From Prorocentrum cordatum (lineage: Eukaryota; Sar; Dinophyceae; Prorocentrales; Prorocentraceae), in NCBI GenBank assembly GCA_963575745.1, contig CAUYUJ010017637.1:1-64000 (forward strand): a stretch of 64,000 bases of DNA, given 5' to 3'. A program made the position numbers and the translations under genes. Below are positions 58,105 to 64,000 of the stretch, one piece after another. The stretch's first letter is position 1, and every line of letters begins with the position of its first letter. The notes below the pieces were generated by a model. That model saw only the letters and a program-made list of their open reading frames with translations, was not told where the DNA came from and ran no database searches.

Positions 58105-58755
58105 TCAGCCTGCCTCCTCCTCCTCCTCCTCTTTCTCCTGCTCCTCCTCCTCCTCCTCCTCCTCCTCCTCCTCTTCCTCCTGCTCGTCCTCGTTCTCGTC
58201 CTCCTCGTCTTGCTCGTCCTCCTCCTCCTGGTGCTCTCTCCTCCTCCTCCTCCTCCTCCTCCTCCTCCTCCTCCTCCTGGTGGTCCTCGTTCTCCTCCTC
58301 CTGGTGCTCTCCCCCCCCCTCCTCCTCCCTCCTCCTCCTCCTCCTCCTCCTCGTCCTCCTCCTCCTCTTCCTCCTCCTCCTCCTCCTCCTCCTCCTGGTA
58401 GTCCTCCCCCTCCCCTCCTCCTCCTCCTCCTCCTCCTCTTCCTGGTCGTCCTCGTTCTCGTCCTCCTCGTCTTGCTCGTCCTCCTCCTCCTGGTGTTCTC
58501 TCCTCCTCCTCCTCCTCCCTCCTCCTCCTCCTCCTCCTCCTGGTGGTCCTCGTTCTCCTCCTCCTGGTACTCTCTCCCTCCCCCCTCTCCTCCTCCTCCT
58601 CCTCCTCCTCTTCCTCCTCCTCCTCCTCCTCCTCCTCCCTCCTCCTCCTCCTCCTCCTCCTCCTGGTACTCCTCCCCCTCCCCTCCTCCTCCTCCTCCTC
58701 CTCCTCTTCCTGGTCGTCCTCCTCCTCCTGGTCGTCCTCCTCCTCCTGCTCGAAA
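58105..58755. repeat. (TCC)n microsatellite with repeated GGT(C/A)CTC interruptions
   Basis: TCC units. CTCGTTCTCGTCCTCC and TCCTGGTGCTCTC interruptions recur, showing higher-order duplication. Confidence 0.95.
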
Positions 58756-58759
58756 ATGT

Positions 58760-59245
58760 GGCCCAGGAATGGACTGGGAAGTCGAAGAGCACGAAGTTGC
58801 CTACAGTTGGCTACGGGCATTCAAAATGTGGCCCGGGAATGGAGTTCTGGGAACTCGAAGAGCACGAAGTGGCCTACAGTTGGCTCCGGGCATTCAAAAT
58901 GTGGCCCGGGAATGGAGTTCTGGGAACTCGAAGAGCACGAAGTGGCCTACAGTTGGCTCCGGGCATTCAAAATGTGGCCCGGGAATGGAGTTCTGGGAAC
59001 TCGAAGAGCACGAAGTGGCCTACAGTTGGCTCCGGGCATCCAAAATGTGGCCCGGGAATGGAGTTCTGGGAAGTCGAAGAGCACGAAGTGTGTGACTGTT
59101 GCATCCGGTTACTCTAAAGGTGGCCCGGGAATGGCGTTCTGGGATCTCGAAGAGCACGAAGTGTGTGACTGTTGCATCCGGTTATTCAGAATGAGCCTGG
59201 GAATGGAGTTCTGGGAACTCTGAAGAGCACGAAGTGTGTGACTGT
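58760..59245. repeat. 73-bp tandem repeat (type 2)
   Basis: GCATTCAAAATGTGGCCCGG at 58,817, 58,890, 58,963 and 59,036, exactly 73 bp apart, then degenerate units to 59,245. Sequence is unrelated to the type 1 73-mer. Confidence 0.95.
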
Positions 59246-59332
59246 TGGTGAAAAACGAGGTGGACTCAACCCGCCCGGCAACTCCCAACACCTGCCCGGA
59301 CCCCCCTGTGGAGTGATCTGTGAGCTCTTTTT

Positions 59333-59373
59333 AGCCCACTAGAAACCTATCAGTCTTCGCTGTTAGGTAAAAA
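59333..59373 (-). repeat. 41-bp inverted repeat, right arm
   Basis: Perfect reverse complement of 54,541-54,581; ends at TAGGTAAAAA, beside the start of the second GGCC array. Confidence 0.9.
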
Positions 59374-60087
59374 TCGCGAAGATGACCCAAGATGGCCTCC
59401 AAGTCCGCCCAAGATGGTCCAAGACGGCCTCCAAGACGGCCCAAGAGAGTCGAAGACGGCCCAACACAGCCCAAGAGGCCCCCCAGAGGCCTCCCAGACG
59501 GCCCAAGAGGCCTCCAGGAGGTCCTCCATCCAGGAGGACCCGAAGAGGCCAAAATTATTGTTTTTCCTTAGGTTTTTGAAGGATTTTGGAATTTGCTTCT
59601 TCTCGGCATTCCGACGACTCAAGACGGCCCAAGAGGCCCCCAAGATCGCCGAAGAGGCCCCCAAGAGGGCCCCATGACGGCCCAAATGGCCTCCAAGATG
59701 GCCGCAAGAGGGCCCCAAGACGGCCCAAGAGGCCTCCAACACGCCCAAGATAGCCTCCAAGACGCCCAAGATGGCCTCCAAGACGGCCCCGAAGCGCCTC
59801 AAGAGGTCCCCCCTTGGCCCAGAAACGCCCCCAAGACGGCTCCCGACGGCGTCAGACGTGCCAGGAACCCACCAAGATGGCCGAAGTTGGCTCGAAGCTG
59901 GCCCAAGACGGCCCAAGAGGCCCCCAAGAGGGCCTCCAGGAAGGCCAGAAGAGGCCAAAAACATTGATTTTCCTTAGGTTTTTGACTGATTTTGGCATTT
60001 CCTTCTTCTCGGCCTTCCGACGGCCCGAGACGGCCCAAGAGCCCCCAAAGATCGCCGAAAGATCACCCAAGAGGCCTCCAAGACGGC

Positions 60088-60375
60088 CAAGATGACCTTC
60101 AAGATGCCCACGTGTTCCCCGAAGGCTTTCCAAACCGATTCGGGGAGCACATGGTCCGATGGCTTGGCAGGTCTGGCCTCAACGTTCGGCCACATAGGCG
60201 CTTCCAAAAAGGCAGGGGGCGGCGGTGGTTCGCCGTAGGCGTCTTCGATCCGCCGCCCTCTTTTGATTCATCGCAGGGGTGCCTGGCGTGCTGAACCCTA
60301 TCGGTTTTGGTTTTGGTTTTTGTCCAAAAGAACTCCCCCTGGGGCTTCGGCCCGTCCTGTCGACGTCCCGGGAGA
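60088..60375. repeat. E element, copy 3
   Basis: All three inverted-repeat regions present. The first stem has G:T-type changes (TTCGGGGAGCACATGG). Confidence 0.8.
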
Positions 60376-61612
60376 TTCCGAAAATCCATCTGTCAATGCC
60401 TTTGTTGCCCCAAGTTGGCCCAAGATGGCCTCCAAGACGGCCAAGATGGCCCAGGATGGCCTCCGAGATGCCTCCAAGACAGCCAAGATGGCCTCAAAGA
60501 CGGCTAAGATGGCTCCAAGATGCACCCAAGACGGCCCAAGATGGCCTCAAGATGGTCAACGACGGCCCAAGAGGCCCCCCAGAGGCCTCCAAGACGGCCC
60601 AAGAGGCCTCCACGAGGTCCTCCAGGAGGGCCCGACGAGGCCAAAATCACTGGTTTCCCTTAGGTTTCTGAAGGAGTTTGGCAGTTGCGCCTTTTCGGCT
60701 TTCCGACGGCCCAAGACGGCCCAAGAGGCCCCCAAGATCGCCCCAAGATCGCCCAAGAGGCCTCCAAGAGGGCCCCATGACGGTCCAAAGGCCCCCAAGA
60801 CCGCCCAAGAGACCTCCAAGACGCCCAAGATGGCCTCCAAGATGGCCCGAAGCGCCCCAAGAGGACCCCAAGTCGGCCCAGAAAAGCCCCCAAGACAGCT
60901 CCCGACGGCGTCAGACGGGCCACGTACCCACCAAGATGGCCGAAGTTGGCTCGAAGCTGGCCCAAGACTGCCCAAGAGGCCTCCACGAGGTCTTCCAGGA
61001 GGGCCCGAAGAGGCCAAAATCATTGATTTTCCTAAGGTTTTGACATATTTGGGCATTTGCTTCTTTTCGGCCTTCCGACAGCTCAAGGCGGCCCAAGAGG
61101 CCCCCAAGATCGCCCCAAGATCGCCCACGAGGTCTCCTGCATGGCGCAATGACGGCTCAAGAGGCCGGCCCCAAAGACGGCCCCAAGAGGCCCCCAAGAC
61201 GGCCCAGGAGGCCTTTAAGACGCCCAAGATGGCCTCCAAGACGGCCCTGGAGCATTCCAAGAGGGCCCCAAGTCGGCCCAGACGGCGTCGGACGGTCCAA
61301 GAGCCCACCAAGACGGCCGAAGATGGCTCGAAGCTGGCCCAAGACGGCCCAAGAGGCCTCCAAGAGGGCCTCCAGAGAGGCCCGACTTGGCCAAAATCAT
61401 TGATTGTGGCATTTGCTTTCTTTCTGCCTTCCGACGGCCTGAGACGGCCCGAGTGACCACAAGATCGCCCAATAGGCCCAAGACGGCCCCAAGAGGCCCC
61501 CAAGACGGCCCAAGAGGCCTCCAAGACGCTCAAGATGGCCTGCAAGACGGCCCAAGAGCCCTCCAAGACGTCCTCCAAGAAGGCCCGAAAGGGTCAAAAT
61601 GGCCTCCCGACG

Positions 61613-61900
61613 GCCAAGATGACCTTCAAGATGCCCACGTGTTCCCCGAAGGCTTTCCAAGCCGATTCGGGGAACACATGATCCGATAGCTTGGCAGGTC
61701 TGACCTCAACGTTCGGCCACATAGGCTCTTCCAAAAAGGCAGGGGGCGGCGGTGATTCGCCGTAGGCGTCTTCGATCCGCCGCCCCCTGTCGATTCATCG
61801 CAGGGGTACCTGGCGTGCTGAATCCTCTCGGTTTTGGTTTTGGCTCTTTTTCCAAAAGAACTCCCCCTGGGGCTCTGGCGCGTCCCGCCGGGGTCCCAGG
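61613..61900. repeat. E element, copy 4
   Basis: As copy 3, with TTCGGGGAACACATGA in the right arm. Confidence 0.8.
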
Positions 61901-62817
61901 AGATTCCCGAAAATCCATCTGTCAATGCCTTTGTTGCCCCAAGTTGGCCCAAGATGGCATCCAAGACTGCCAAGATGGCCCTCAAGCTCGCCCAAGATGG
62001 TCCAAGATGGCCTCCAAGTCCGCCCAAGATGGTCCAAGATGGCCTCCAAGACGGCCCAAGAGGGTCCAAGATACCTCCAAGTTCACCCAAGAAGCCTCCA
62101 AGACGACCCAAGACGGCCCAAGAGGTCTCCACGAGGTCCTTCAGGAGGGCCCGAAGAGGCCAAAATCATTTTATTTCCATGTTTTTGAAGGATTTTGACA
62201 TTTGCCTCCTTTCGGCTTTCCGACGGCTCAAGACGGCCCAAGAGGCCGCCAAGATCGCCCCCACAGCGCCAAAGAGGCCTCCAAGAGGGCCCCATGACGG
62301 TCCAAAGGCCTCCAAGACGGCCCCCAAGAGGCCCCCAAGACGGCCCAGGAGGCCTTTAAGGCGCCCAAGATGGCCTCCAAGATGGCCCCGAAGCGCCCCA
62401 AGAGGACCCCAAGTCGGCTCGAAGCTATCCCAAGACGGCCCGAGAGGCCCCCAAGAGGGCCTCCAGGAAGACCAGAAAAGGTCAAAAACACTGACACTTG
62501 CGTCTTTTCGGCCTTCCGACGGCCCGAGACGGCCCAAGAGCACCCAAAGATCGCCCAAAGATCGCCCACGAGGCCTCCAAGAGGGCCCCATGACGGCCCA
62601 AGAGGCCTCCAAGACGGCCCCAAGAGGGCCCCAAGACGGCCCAAGAGACCTCCAAGACGCCCAAGATGGCCTCAAGACGGCCCCGAAGCGCCCCAAGAGG
62701 ACCCCAAGTCGATTCAGAGAGGCCTCCAAGACGCTCAAGATGGCCTCCAAGACGGCCCAAGAGCCCACCAAGACGTCCTCCAAGAAGGCCCGAAAGGGTC
62801 ATAATGGCCTCCCGACG

Positions 62818-62985
62818 GCCAAGATGACCTTCAAGATGCCCACGTGTTCCCCGAAAGTTTTCCACGGGGAACACATGGTCCGATAGCTTGGCAGGTCTGG
62901 CCACAACGTTCGGCCACATAGGCACTTCCAAAAAGGCAGGGGTCGGCGGTGACTCGCCGTTGACTCGCCGTAGGCGTCTTCGATA
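62818..62985. repeat. E element, 5' half (copy 5)
   Basis: Loop shortened (GAAAGTTTTCCA), yet GTGTTCCCCG/CGGGGAACAC still pair. The element is truncated within the second hairpin. Confidence 0.75.
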
Positions 62986-64000
62986 ACGCCAACGTCTCAA
63001 TATGCGCTGATGATCCGCCCAAGATGGTCCAAGACGGCCTCCAAGACGGCCTAAGAGAGTCCAAGACGGCCCAAGACGGCCCAAGACGGCCCAAGAGGCC
63101 CCCCAGAGGCCTCCAAGACGGCCCAAGAGGCCTCCAAGAGGTCCTCCAGGAGGGCCCGAAGAGGCCAAAGTCAGTGATTTGCCTTAGGTGTTTGAAGGAT
63201 TTTCGCATTCGCTTCTTCTCGGCGTTCCGACAAGACAAGACGGCCCAAGAGGCCCCCAAGATCGCCCCCACAGCGCCAAAGAGGCCTCCAAGATGGCCTC
63301 AGGACTGCCCAAGAGGCCCCCAAGACGGCCCCAAGAGGGCACAAAGACAACCCAAGAGGACTCCAAGACGCCCAAGATGGCCTCTAAGACGGCCCTGGAG
63401 CACCCCATGAGGGCCCCAAGTCGGCCCAGAAGGGCCCCCAAACGGCGTCCGACGGCGTCAGACGGGCCAGGAGCCCACCAAGATGGCAGAAGTTGGCTCG
63501 AAGCTGACCCAAGACGGCCCAAGAGGCCTCCAAGAGGGCCTCCAGGAAGGCCAGAAAAGACCAACAACACTGATGTGCCATAGGTTTTCGAAGGATTTTG
63601 ACATTTGCTTCTTTTCGGCCTTCCGACGGCCCGATACGGCCCAAGAGCCCCCAAGATCGCCCCCACAGCGCCAAAGAGGCCTCCAAGATGGCCTCAGGAC
63701 TGCCCAAGAGGCTCCCAAGACGGCCCCAAGAGGGCACAAAGACTGCCCAGGAGGCGTTTAAGACGCCCAAGATGGCCTCCAAGACGGCTCTGGAGCATTC
63801 CAAGAGGGCCCCAAGTCGGCTCAGAGAGGCCCCCCAAACGTCTTCCGACGGCGTCGGACGGGCCAGGGGCCCACCAAGACGGCCGAAGATGGCACTAAGA
63901 TGGCCCAAGACGGCCCAAGAGGCCTCCAAGAGGGCCTCCAGAGAGGCCCGACTTGGCCAAAATCATTGATTTCCGATGAGTTGTTCCAAGGATTGTGGCA

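Larger units (their letters stand above)
59390..64000. repeat. CCAAGANGGCC array with higher-order period (right part)
   Basis: Same units as the left part. Punctuating TTCCGAC boxes at 59,609, 60,015, 60,701, 61,073, 61,429, 62,218, 62,514, 63,225 and 63,621 show a base period of about 300-410 bp and doublets. Runs off the right edge. Confidence 0.9.

Overview
The window reads as nuclear DNA of a large, repeat-saturated protist genome, most probably a dinoflagellate. That is inference. The basis is kilobases of trinucleotide microsatellite, nested minisatellites, GC-rich islands, decayed Ty1/copia, LINE and IS1595-type transposase genes, and no bacterial-style operons, rRNA, tRNA or CRISPR. 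No intact, confidently functional protein-coding gene is present. Most long open frames are translations of tandem repeats.

Layout: 0-6 kb is ACT, TCC and TCA microsatellite around a GC-rich open frame with a retroviral-type CCHC zinc knuckle (1006-2307) and one exon-like island. 6.1-26.6 kb is a mosaic of a few repeat modules used over and over. These are a ~120-bp module 'A' (GCCGGCC...CCCTTTCCGGG); an ~80-bp head 'B' (ATGATSGACCCACG...CCCGGAAAGG) in two subtypes, each tied to its own minisatellite cargo (B1 with a ~220-bp core plus a 12-bp array, B2 with a 24-bp then a 16-bp array); a dispersed motif TTCGCTCGAGACATCC in more than 30 copies; and 42-, 73- and 75-bp tandem arrays. Where A abuts B their ends can form an ~11-bp hairpin.

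27.0-33.5 kb is the only stretch with recognisable enzyme genes, all broken: a Ty1/copia RT-RNase H relic (minus), an unclassified protein with a Walker A motif split by a G8 run (plus), and an IS1595/ISXO2-like DDE transposase (plus) with its three catalytic residues still present. Four of the six in-frame stops are TAG. 33.7-45 kb is microsatellite, 83/84-bp tandem arrays, (CAA)n-tailed dispersed elements and short exon-like GC islands.

45-53.4 kb holds a dispersed module 'C', a 43-bp array, a 192-bp TA-bounded palindromic element, Ala/Pro-rich open frames with a 45-bp in-frame repeat, a LINE RT fragment and a 73-bp array. 54-64 kb is dominated by a CCAAGANGGCC array with a ~350-410-bp higher-order period, interrupted by 'E' elements (three predicted hairpins each), a 41-bp inverted repeat pair, a TCC block and a second, unrelated 73-bp array.

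The sequence therefore looks like a layered record of tandem amplification and modular transposition. Candidate undescribed systems are the A/B modular family, the E hairpin family and the P-loop plus transposase pair. No promoters, terminators or splice sites could be called with confidence.
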